Source of the DNA: Lachnospiraceae bacterium UBA3785 | GTDB lineage: Bacteria; Bacillota; Clostridia; Lachnospirales; Lachnospiraceae | Assembly (NCBI GenBank): GCA_002369495.1 | Contig: DFFD01000064.1 | Span: 1-5,218, forward strand | Length of the DNA stretch: 5,218 bases | Reading direction: 5' to 3' | In this document: in pieces, positions 1 through 5,218 of the stretch | How the letters are laid out: each line of letters opens with the position of its first letter | How positions within the stretch are numbered: position 1 is the first letter of the stretch | Notes under the pieces: generated by a model | Databases searched by the model: none | Told to the model about the DNA's origin: nothing | The model's input: the letters and a program-made list of their open reading frames with translations, nothing else | Program-made: the position numbers and the translations under genes

Positions 1-1
1 C

Positions 2-757
2 GACTGGGACAACATGCCGAACGCGAAAAATAACATCGGCGAGGAGTACCTTCTCCAGGCGGAGGGCTTCGATCCCGGCAACATCTACTCCTGCCCCTAC
101 ACCTGGGGCACGGTCGGGATCCTCTACGACAGCTCCCGGGTGGACGAGCCGGTCACAAGCTGGGACATCCTCTGGGATCCGAAGTACAAAGATGAGATCC
201 TGATGCAGGACTCGGTCCGCGACCTCTACACGGTGCCGCTCAAGATGCTGGGCTACTCGCTGAACACGCTCGATACGCAGGAGCTCCGCGAGGCCACCGA
301 CCTCCTCATCGAGCAGAAGCCTCTCGTGCAGGCCTACGTCGTCGACGAGGTCCGCGACAAGATGATCGGCGGCGAGTCGATCTTCGGCGTCATCTACTCC
401 GGCGAGGCCGAGTACACCCGCGAGGAAAATGAAAACCTCGAGTACGTCATCCCCGTGGAGGGGACCAATGTCTGGATCGACGGCTGGGTCGTGACAAAGG
501 CCTCCCGCCACAAAGAGAACGCGATGAAGTGGATCGACTTCATGTGCCGCCCGGACATCGCGCTCATGAATTTCGAGTACATCTACTATTCCACGCCGAA
601 TGTGGCCGCGATGGAGCTCATGGACGAGGAGCTTCTCGAGAACGAGGTCCTCTTCCCGGACCTCTCACAGTACGACAATCTCGAGGCCTTCGACTACCTC
701 GGGGAGGAGGGCGACGCGCTCTACTTCGAGTACTGGAAGGAGGTCAAGAGCTCATAA
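2..757 (+). CDS. potD: PotD-type spermidine/putrescine ABC transporter substrate-binding protein, C-terminal part (5' end outside window)
   Basis: The frame is open from base 2 and ends at a TAA, giving 251 residues. The family is usually about 350 residues, so roughly 100 N-terminal residues, including any lipoprotein signal, lie to the left. From memory, the chain aligns through its length with E. coli PotD: CPYTWGTVGI matches the hinge region of domain one, VTSWDILWDPKYK matches the SWADLWKPEYK stretch, LKMLGYSLNT follows, then NVWIDGW (window residues W158 and D160, matching the polyamine-contacting Trp and Asp of PotD), and YSTPNVAA and LFPD near the end. Such proteins capture polyamines outside the membrane and deliver them to the PotABC permease/ATPase. 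The pocket differs in places: the Trp of the E. coli IWNGSA stretch is Tyr here (IYSGEA), so the exact ligand is uncertain. The stop is followed almost at once by the large palindrome, which fits a last gene of a pot operon. Family certain; polyamine specificity probable. Confidence 0.9.
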   Translation, partial: DWDNMPNAKNNIGEEYLLQAEGFDPGNIYSCPYTWGTVGILYDSSRVDEPVTSWDILWDPKYKDEILMQDSVRDLYTVPLKMLGYSLNTLDTQELREATDLLIEQKPLVQAYVVDEVRDKMIGGESIFGVIYSGEAEYTREENENLEYVIPVEGTNVWIDGWVVTKASRHKENAMKWIDFMCRPDIALMNFEYIYYSTPNVAAMELMDEELLENEVLFPDLSQYDNLEAFDYLGEEGDALYFEYWKEVKSS

Positions 758-862
758 AAACGGGACGGTTCCTGGGGACGGTTCTCTGAAATAAGCGGTT
801 CTCGAGGCGAGAACCGCTTATTTTTAAGAACCGTCCCCCAGGAACCGTCCCCGTTGTTTTTT
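756..862. repeat. Nested palindromic repeat with four GGGACGGTTC units, REP/MITE-like
   Basis: The left arm (759-785) and right arm (828-855) are inverted copies that differ only by two one-base gaps in their G runs. Each arm has two units of the form GGG(G)ACGGTTC, separated by CTG or a similar short join: starts near 762 and 774 on the plus strand, and as GAACCGTCCCC at 828-838 and 842-852. Between them is a second, perfect 16-bp hairpin. The whole folds as one stem of about 97 bases. There is no open frame, transposase or clear target duplication, so any mobility would depend on proteins encoded elsewhere. Sequences of the GGGACGGTTC type are, as far as I recall, scattered between genes in many Clostridia; whether this is one of those families needs a genome-wide count. 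Confidence 0.85.
789..825. terminator. Intrinsic terminator hairpin between convergent potD and DUF1349 genes
   Basis: A perfect 16-bp stem (789-804 with 808-823, core GCGGTTCTCG) closes a 3-base AGG loop and runs into TTATTTTT on the plus strand, which fits termination of potD transcription. The enclosing outer arms also end in T runs: six T at 857-862 on the plus strand and five T on the minus strand (A run at 756-760). The same structure could therefore stop transcription of the DUF1349 operon coming from the right. Termination is inferred from shape and position. Confidence 0.72.
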
Positions 863-868
863 CTCTTC

Positions 869-1477
869 TCACTCCTGATCCGGCTGCTGCCCGTCATGCG
901 CCTTCCACGCGCACTCCGCGAGCGCAAGGTCGGTGAAGACCGCCGTAAAGCTCGAGTCCTCCGGGCTGCAGGCGTAGATCCCGAAGCGGATCTTCCCCGC
1001 ACCCTCCCACATGTGCGCGACGCGCATCTGTGAGAAGTTCACGCCGTCGTACGAGCACTCGATGCAGTAATCATCCTCTCTCCTGCTGAACCGGTACCAC
1101 ATCACCTTCACGTCCGCGGGGATCGCGGTCGTCGCCCAGTCCGAATACCCGTGGTTCGTGACGACGGAGCCGAGGTGCTGGAAGGTTTCATTTTCATACT
1201 CGACGGAACCCTTCAGCCAGTTCTCCGAATCGAGATACATCACGATCCCGCACTGGTCGAAGCGGTGATGGCTCCCGGTGAAGTCCGTGCGGACGATGAA
1301 CGAAAAATACTTCTCCTCCGTCTCCATCTGCAGCACCGGTGCGTTGTCGTTCCGGAAATGATAGTAAGTCCGCTGCCACAGATCGGTGTGCGGCTTTGTC
1401 GTGATTGTGATGCGGCCCTCCCCGATGCTGCAGTCCGCCGGGTTTCTGGTCCATTTCAGCTCATTCAGATCAAACAT
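869..1477 (-). CDS. DUF1349 (YesU-like) concanavalin-type beta-sandwich protein
   Basis: This complete 202-residue protein has no signal peptide or membrane segment, so it should be cytoplasmic. It shows the DUF1349 pattern in order: WTRNP at 10-14, GEGRITITT then TDLWQRTYYHF, a FSFIVRTDF strand, DQCGIVMYLDSENWLKGSVEYE in the middle, then SVVTNHGYSDWAT, a YCIECSYDGVNFSQMRV strand and FGIYACSP near the C-terminus. The family (B. subtilis YesU and relatives, about 200 residues) has a lectin/glucanase-like fold and is often found near carbohydrate-use genes; no enzymatic activity is established that I know of. The ATG is supported by AAAGGAG (1486-1492) eight bases upstream. That site starts directly beside the stop of the oxidoreductase gene (gap 16 bases), so the two are almost certainly cotranscribed. 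The role is unknown; sugar binding is a guess from the fold. Confidence 0.9.
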   Translation of the reverse strand: MFDLNELKWTRNPADCSIGEGRITITTKPHTDLWQRTYYHFRNDNAPVLQMETEEKYFSFIVRTDFTGSHHRFDQCGIVMYLDSENWLKGSVEYENETFQHLGSVVTNHGYSDWATTAIPADVKVMWYRFSRREDDYCIECSYDGVNFSQMRVAHMWEGAGKIRFGIYACSPEDSSFTAVFTDLALAECAWKAHDGQQPDQE

Positions 1478-1493
1478 GCTGCCTGCTCCTTTC

Positions 1494-2720
1494 TTACTGA
1501 TTCTCCCGGAGGCCCTTCATATACTCATCCATGGCCTCCGCCACCATCTTCGAATACTTGACTGCCTCGACGACCGTGCGCGCACCCTTCACGACGTCGC
1601 CGCTCGCGAACACGCCGTCCCGGGTCGTGTGTCCTTCCCTGTCCGTCCAGACCAGGCCCTGGCGGGTCGTCGCGATGTCCGAGGTCGTGTTCACGATCTT
1701 GTCCTTTGGTCCCTGGCTCACCGCGACGATCGTGGAATCCGCCGGATAGAGCTTCTCCTCGCTGTAGTCGATCGGATTGCCCTCCTCGTCGAAGGTCGCC
1801 TTCTTGAATACCGGGCCGCCGTCCTCGATCCGGACCGTGTTGAACCCGTAGTGGATCTCGACGCCGTCGGCGACCGCATAATCGATCTCGCGCTCGCTGG
1901 CCGCTGCCTTGCTCGACCGCTCGTAGACGTCGACAACGCGCGCGCCGTGGCGGATCGCGGTGCGGGCCACATCAATCGCGGAGTTGCCGGCACCGATGAT
2001 CGCGACCGTGTCGCCCAGACGGTAGCTGTCCGGGTTGGCCAGATAGTCGATGGCAAAATGCACATTTCCGAGGCTCTCTCCGACAACCCCCAGCGTGCGC
2101 GGACGCCAGACGCCCGTGCCGATGAAAACGGAAGCGTACCCGTCCCGGAACAGATCGTCGACCGTGAGCGCTCCGCCGATCGAGGTGTTCGGGCGGATCA
2201 GGATGCCCATCTCGCGCAGCCTCTCCTCGTACTCGTCGAGAAGGGTCTTCGGCAGGCGGAAAGCCGGGATCCCGTAGCGGAGGACGCCGCCGATCTTATC
2301 GCGGCTGTCGAACAGTGTCACCTTATAGCCCTTCCGCGCGAGCATGATCGCGATCGTGAGGCCGGCAGGGCCGCTGCCGATGATCGCGACGCGCTGCCCG
2401 TTCCACGGGGCTTTTTCGACTTTCATGCGGTCGAGGTATTTCTCGGAAATATAATCCTCAATACTCGACCAGTGGATCGGCGTTCCTTTGCGGGCCTGGA
2501 TGCAGTGGCCCTCGCACTGCGCCTCATGGTTGCAGACCAGCGCGCAGACCGTGCTTAAGGGGTTATTTTCAAAGAGTTCTTTCCCCGCCTCATCGCTCTT
2601 GCCCTCAAGAAAGAGCCCGATCATCTGCGGGATCGGCGTGCGGACGGGACATCCCTCCACGCACAGCGGTTTTTTGCACTGAAGGCATCTTCTTGCCTCC
2701 TTGACGACATGTACAGCCAT
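1494..2720 (-). CDS. GltD/PreT-like NAD(P)-dependent FAD and Fe-S oxidoreductase, stand-alone 408-aa form
   Basis: It is an electron-transfer flavoprotein of the glutamate synthase small-subunit family. The N-terminal Fe-S domain has two cysteine sets: C12-x2-C15-x4-C20-x3-C24 and C59-x3-C63-x5-C69-x3-C73, the pattern that binds two 4Fe-4S clusters in GltD and dihydropyrimidine dehydrogenase. The FAD Rossmann motif VAIIGSGPAG is at 111-120, the conserved GGVLRYGIPAFRLPK follows at 144-158, the nucleotide site VAIIGAGNSAIDVARTA is at 239-255, and the C-terminal FAD motif FASGDVVKGARTVVEAV is at 371-387. Its length is close to E. coli PreT (412) and shorter than typical GltD (about 460-490). 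No PreA, GltB or NfnA partner is seen beside it, so its substrate is unknown. The start at 2720 is chosen for the strong ribosome site AAGGAGG six bases before it; the frame extends 32 codons upstream, but through the AT-rich operator region. First gene of the operon with the DUF1349 gene. Confidence 0.92.
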   Translation of the reverse strand: MAVHVVKEARRCLQCKKPLCVEGCPVRTPIPQMIGLFLEGKSDEAGKELFENNPLSTVCALVCNHEAQCEGHCIQARKGTPIHWSSIEDYISEKYLDRMKVEKAPWNGQRVAIIGSGPAGLTIAIMLARKGYKVTLFDSRDKIGGVLRYGIPAFRLPKTLLDEYEERLREMGILIRPNTSIGGALTVDDLFRDGYASVFIGTGVWRPRTLGVVGESLGNVHFAIDYLANPDSYRLGDTVAIIGAGNSAIDVARTAIRHGARVVDVYERSSKAAASEREIDYAVADGVEIHYGFNTVRIEDGGPVFKKATFDEEGNPIDYSEEKLYPADSTIVAVSQGPKDKIVNTTSDIATTRQGLVWTDREGHTTRDGVFASGDVVKGARTVVEAVKYSKMVAEAMDEYMKGLRENQ

Positions 2721-2726
2721 TATGAT

Positions 2727-2733
2727 CCTCCTT
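2727..2733 (-). promoter_or_regulatory. Strong ribosome binding site AAGGAGG that fixes the start of the 408-aa oxidoreductase
   Basis: Read on the minus strand the site is AAGGAGG, six bases before the ATG at 2720. The longest open frame would begin at 2816, but its first 32 codons cross the GTATAC operator and encode no domain-like sequence, whereas the residues after 2720 enter the Fe-S domain directly. The site therefore decides the start. Confidence 0.88.
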
Positions 2734-2736
2734 TCC

Positions 2737-2779
2737 GTATACCGGCAAATCAAAACACTTCTTGTATACAAGTATACAA
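2737..2779 (-). promoter_or_regulatory. Cluster of three GTATAC palindromes, probable GntR/FadR-type operator
   Basis: The perfect dyad TTGTATACAAGTATACAA (2762-2779) has 8-bp arms around an AA centre and contains GTATAC twice (2764-2769 and 2772-2777). A third GTATAC is at 2737-2742, between the dyad and the ribosome site. The GTA-TAC core fits the general FadR-subfamily GntR operator form (GT-x-x-AC with flanking inverted bases). It lies 42 bases upstream of the start codon in an AT-rich stretch. TATACT (2771-2776, minus strand) could serve as a -10 box inside the dyad, but I find no good -35 box. Repression of the oxidoreductase/DUF1349 operon by a ligand-responsive GntR protein is inferred; the regulator is not in the window. 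Confidence 0.5.
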
Positions 2780-2948
2780 TACATTTTGGCAGGCGGATGC
2801 ATTTAATCAGGTACACATAAAAAATTCAGTTCCATTCAACCGTTACCCTGTTCCCCGGCAGTTCCGTCGTCCATCGCGAGGAAGCGGCAGCCGGCGGCCC
2901 TGAAGAAAAGCGCGGCATTCTTGCTGCCGAGCTGAAGCAATAATACAT

Positions 2949-2981
2949 AAAAACCGCCTCTCACTCGAGAAGCGTTTTTTT
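2949..2981 (-). terminator. Intrinsic terminator after the thioesterase gene
   Basis: On the minus strand the 8-bp stem CGCTTCTC / GAGAGGCG (2967-2974 with 2955-2962, one G-U pair) closes a 4-base GAGT loop and is followed by a five-T run (A at 2949-2953). It begins about 18 bases past the thioesterase stop, where the transcript of the NfnB-like/thioesterase unit should end. The other side also carries seven T (2975-2981), so it could act in both directions. It separates this unit from the downstream oxidoreductase operon, which therefore should have its own promoter. Confidence 0.8.
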
Positions 2982-2992
2982 AAACTGCATGT

Positions 2993-3712
2993 TTAAACAC
3001 AGACCCTCATCTTAAACAGAGTCCTCTCTCCGGCCTCATCCGTCATGAGAAGCGTAAACGCGTCATCCTCCGTGTGGCTGATCAGGCGGACCGTCTCATC
3101 AAGCCGCACCTCGCCGGCGTATTCGGCCTGGATCTCCCGCACCGCCCTCTCCCGGAAGGCCGCCGGCATGCGGTCCCACGCAAGACCCGGGTAGCGGGCG
3201 TTGTTCAGGTGTCCGTTGAGGTCCACAAAGCTGTAGGGGACCCGGAAGAGATCGACAGCCCCCTCGCGGCTCACCTTCGGCGAGCACGGAAACGCCGCCT
3301 CTCCTCCGAGAACCGTTCCCGGCACATCCACCCCGATTTCCTCAGGGTTCGGCACAGTCCGGTCCTTCTCGTTAAGCAGCGTCCAGACGGCGGAGGCGTT
3401 TACGAGCACATTTCCGGCCGGATCCGTGATCCGGTTGTAGCGTGGGAACAGCGTCCGCATGCGCCGGCCGGGCCAGGAGGTGAGCGTCACCGTCTCGTCG
3501 TACGCCGGCATCCTGGAAATGAAAACCCTCTGGTAAGCGAGCACCCACAGGTATCCCCGGTCAAGGGTCTTCTCCCGGCCCGCACCGAGCTCCGTCGTGT
3601 GGGCGATCGCCGCCTCCGCAAACATCGTAAAAAGAGCTCCCGGAGAAAGACGCCTTGCGGCGTCCGCCTCCGAGCTTTTGATCTGCATTTCCTTCTGATA
3701 GATATCGTTCAT
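2993..3712 (-). CDS. FatA-type acyl-ACP thioesterase (double hot-dog)
   Basis: This complete cytoplasmic enzyme of 239 residues is a usual size for bacterial acyl-ACP thioesterases; the family hydrolyses acyl-ACP to free fatty acid and ACP. The N-terminal hot-dog half contains AAIAHTTELG near 34-43, LWVLAYQRVFISRMPAYDETVTLTSWP at about 55-81 and NASAVWTLLNEKDR near 105-118. The C-terminal half contains SFVDLNGHLNNARY near 161-174, with D164, N166 and H168 matching the Asp-Asn-His of plant FatB, and EYAGEV at 197-202, whose E201 matches the FatB Glu; the neighbouring Cys of plant enzymes is Val here. The chosen ATG (3710-3712) overlaps the stop of the upstream gene as ATGA, which points to translational coupling; a GTG at 3721 would add three residues but has no better ribosome site. 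Chain-length preference cannot be read from the sequence. Confidence 0.9.
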   Translation of the reverse strand: MNDIYQKEMQIKSSEADAARRLSPGALFTMFAEAAIAHTTELGAGREKTLDRGYLWVLAYQRVFISRMPAYDETVTLTSWPGRRMRTLFPRYNRITDPAGNVLVNASAVWTLLNEKDRTVPNPEEIGVDVPGTVLGGEAAFPCSPKVSREGAVDLFRVPYSFVDLNGHLNNARYPGLAWDRMPAAFRERAVREIQAEYAGEVRLDETVRLISHTEDDAFTLLMTDEAGERTLFKMRVCV

Positions 3713-5218
3713 TCCTGCCACGTCGGGTATTCCGACTTACCTGTGATCTTCTTCTTAATGATCTTCTTCATGCGCTCCGCGGCGTAAGGTCCGACCAGGC
3801 TCATCATCTCCTCGGCCTTGTGCATCTCGCTCGCCGCCGGGATATCGCGGGTCAGGTGGATCGCGTCGAACTCGCAGCGTGTCGTGCAGAGGCCGCAGCC
3901 GATGCACTGGTTGAGGTCGACCTTGGTCGCCCCGCACTTAAGGCAGCGGTTCGCCTCCTTCTTGACCTGCTCCTCCGTGAGCGGAAGCCTCAGGTCCTCG
4001 AATGTCCTCCTCGCCTCGCCCGGCTTCATTCCCGGGGTCTGGCGCGGCGCATTGTCGTAGGAATCCACGCGGATATCGTCCCTGTCAAGCTCGATGAACT
4101 CCCTGAGATCGCGGCCGATCGTGAGCGACTGGCCCGGATGGACGAAACGGTTGATGGAGACCATGCCCTGGCGGCCGTCCGCGATCGCGTCGATTGCGAA
4201 GCGGGCACCATGGAAAATGTCCCCGCCGACGAAAATGTCCGGCTCGCCCGTCTGCCCGGTCACCGGATCCGCCGCAGCGGTCCCGTTCCGGTTCAGCTCC
4301 ACGCGGCTGCCCGCAAGGAGCTCACCCCACTCGGCGCTCTGGCCGATCGCCATGAGCACATTTTCGCAGGGAATCCTGATCGTCGTGCCCTCGTCGTACT
4401 TCGGGGCGAAGCGGTGGTTTTCATCGAAGACGCTCGTGCATTTCTTGAATACGATCGCCGTAACCCTGCCATCCTCCGTGACGACTTCCTGCGGTCCCCA
4501 GCCGTTTTTGAGCTCAATGCCCTCGGCGAGGATCTCCGCCACCTCGTCCTTCGCAGCCGGCATCTCATGCCGCTGCTCGAGACAGAGCATCGTCACCTTG
4601 CCGTCCGTCGCCCGAAGCGCAGCGCGCGCCACATCCGCCGCGACGTTGCCGCCGCCGACCACGACGACGTCCCCGGAGAGGCGGAAGTTCGGGTCCATAT
4701 TGACCCTCTTCAGGAAATCGACGCCCGAGAAGACGCCTTCCGCATCCTCTCCCGGTACGCCGGCCAGACGTCCGCCCTGCAGGCCGATCGCGACGTAGAA
4801 GGCCTTGTAGCCCTCCGCTCTCAGCTCGTCCAGCGTGATGTCCCTGCCGATCTCCACGCCGCAGCGGATCTCGGCGCCTGTATTTTTGATGATCTCGATC
4901 TCTTTCTCGAGGACTTCCTTCTCAAGGCGGAAGTTCGGGATGCCGTTCAGGAGCATGCCGCCCGGGCGCGCTTCCTTCTCGAAGACCGTGACCGGATAGC
5001 CCTCCATGCGGAGGTACCAGGCTGCGGTGAGGCCGGCCGGGCCCGCGCCGATGACCGCGATCTTGTAATCGCTCCACTCTTTGCCCTCGCCGTTCTCGCA
5101 GAGGATCTTGTAATCCTGTGGATGCTCGAGCTCCCACTGGGCCAGGAATTTCTTGATCTCGTCGATTGCGACCGGCTCGTCGATCGTTCCGCGCGTGCAG
5201 CGGTCCTCGCAGCGGCGG
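3709..5218 (-). CDS. GltD/NfnB-like FAD oxidoreductase with C-terminal 4Fe-4S ferredoxin motif (5' end outside window)
   Basis: The frame is open to the right edge, giving 502 residues of the C-terminal part. The visible chain starts at the end of the N-terminal Fe-S domain (RRCEDRCTRGTIDEPVAI, with C3 and C7 as likely cluster ligands). Then come the FAD motif IAVIGAGPAGLTAAWYL at 53-69 with E80 ending the second strand, GGMLLNGIPNFRLEKEVL, the NAD(P) site VVVVGGGNVAADVARAAL at 184-201, HEMPAAKDEV, and the C-terminal FAD motif GGDIFHGARFAIDAIADGRQ at 331-350. Unlike the 408-aa enzyme, it continues into an Fe-S tail: CLKC at 425-428 and C438-x2-C441-x2-C444-x3-C448, a ferredoxin-type 4Fe-4S site, then a Lys-rich end. 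Such enzymes pass electrons between NAD(P)H and ferredoxin-like or Fe-S partners. The real N-terminus may carry further domains. Its stop overlaps the thioesterase start. Family sure; electron donor and acceptor unknown. Confidence 0.92.
   Translation of the reverse strand, partial: RRCEDRCTRGTIDEPVAIDEIKKFLAQWELEHPQDYKILCENGEGKEWSDYKIAVIGAGPAGLTAAWYLRMEGYPVTVFEKEARPGGMLLNGIPNFRLEKEVLEKEIEIIKNTGAEIRCGVEIGRDITLDELRAEGYKAFYVAIGLQGGRLAGVPGEDAEGVFSGVDFLKRVNMDPNFRLSGDVVVVGGGNVAADVARAALRATDGKVTMLCLEQRHEMPAAKDEVAEILAEGIELKNGWGPQEVVTEDGRVTAIVFKKCTSVFDENHRFAPKYDEGTTIRIPCENVLMAIGQSAEWGELLAGSRVELNRNGTAAADPVTGQTGEPDIFVGGDIFHGARFAIDAIADGRQGMVSINRFVHPGQSLTIGRDLREFIELDRDDIRVDSYDNAPRQTPGMKPGEARRTFEDLRLPLTEEQVKKEANRCLKCGATKVDLNQCIGCGLCTTRCEFDAIHLTRDIPAASEMHKAEEMMSLVGPYAAERMKKIIKKKITGKSEYPTWQE

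Noticed and set aside
756..862. Attachment site or CRISPR-like repeat
   Set aside because: The repeats are inverted and adjacent, with no regular unique spacers, and there is no integrase, cas gene or tRNA nearby.
1386..2558. Long plus-strand open frame of 390 codons
   Set aside because: It lies antisense across the clear 408-aa oxidoreductase, is rich in Arg/Asp/Ala repeats typical of the reverse complement of a GC-rich gene, and shows no recognisable domain.
2721..2816. N-terminal extension of 32 codons to the 408-aa oxidoreductase
   Set aside because: The extension crosses the GTATAC operator and is AT-rich, while AAGGAGG six bases before 2720 gives a clear start that leads straight into the Fe-S domain.
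2821..2943. Plus-strand frame of 40 codons ending in KRGILAAELKQ
   Set aside because: It has no start codon, follows a stop at 2818-2820 directly, and matches no family I recognise; it runs into the terminator of the opposite strand.
3713..3721. GTG start for the thioesterase, three codons upstream
   Set aside because: The ATG at 3712 forms the ATGA overlap with the upstream stop, and the GTG has no convincing ribosome site of its own.
3074..3787. Plus-strand open frame of 237 codons opposite the thioesterase
   Set aside because: Antisense shadow of a well-supported gene, with Arg/His/Pro-rich composition and no domain pattern.
4094..4798. Plus-strand open frame of 234 codons opposite the NfnB-like gene
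   Set aside because: Low-complexity Ser/Pro/Thr-rich antisense frame; the minus strand here encodes conserved FAD and NAD(P) motifs.

Overview
The window looks like chromosomal DNA from a GC-rich, probably strictly anaerobic Gram-positive bacterium (Bacillota, Clostridia-like). Three things suggest this: two flavin/iron-sulfur pyridine-nucleotide oxidoreductases of the GltD/NfnB/PreT type, strong AAGGAGG-type ribosome binding sites, and a stand-alone bacterial FatA-type acyl-ACP thioesterase. The assignment is inferred from gene content and style; there is no rRNA or other taxonomic marker.

Layout from left to right. (1) Positions 2-757 (+) hold the C-terminal two thirds of a PotD-type polyamine ABC-transporter binding protein, probably the last gene of an operon that lies to the left. 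(2) Positions 756-862 hold a large nested palindrome built from four copies of a GGGACGGTTC unit around a perfect 16-bp hairpin. It sits between convergent genes and probably terminates both. (3) Positions 2720 down to 869 (-) form a two-gene operon: a complete 408-aa GltD/PreT-like NAD(P) oxidoreductase with an N-terminal Fe-S domain, then 16 bases later a 202-aa DUF1349 (YesU-like) protein. A cluster of GTATAC palindromes resembling a GntR/FadR-type operator lies just upstream. (4) Positions 2721-2992 are an intergenic region with that operator, a stretch without a convincing gene, and a clear intrinsic terminator. (5) Positions 5218 down to 2993 (-) hold the 3' part of a second transcription unit: a longer GltD/NfnB-like enzyme with a C-terminal 4Fe-4S motif, cut by the window edge, overlapping by ATGA an acyl-ACP thioesterase.

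How the genes may work together. The two minus-strand units each pair a diaphorase-like electron-transfer flavoprotein with an unrelated partner (a DUF1349 beta-sandwich protein and a fatty-acyl thioesterase). No catalytic partner subunit such as GltB, NfnA or PreA is complete in the window, so the electron acceptors are unknown. I see no CRISPR array, tRNA, rRNA, integrase or transposase gene. The most unusual elements are the nested palindrome, the GTATAC cluster and the two unexpected gene pairings; I do not see clear evidence of a wholly new system.
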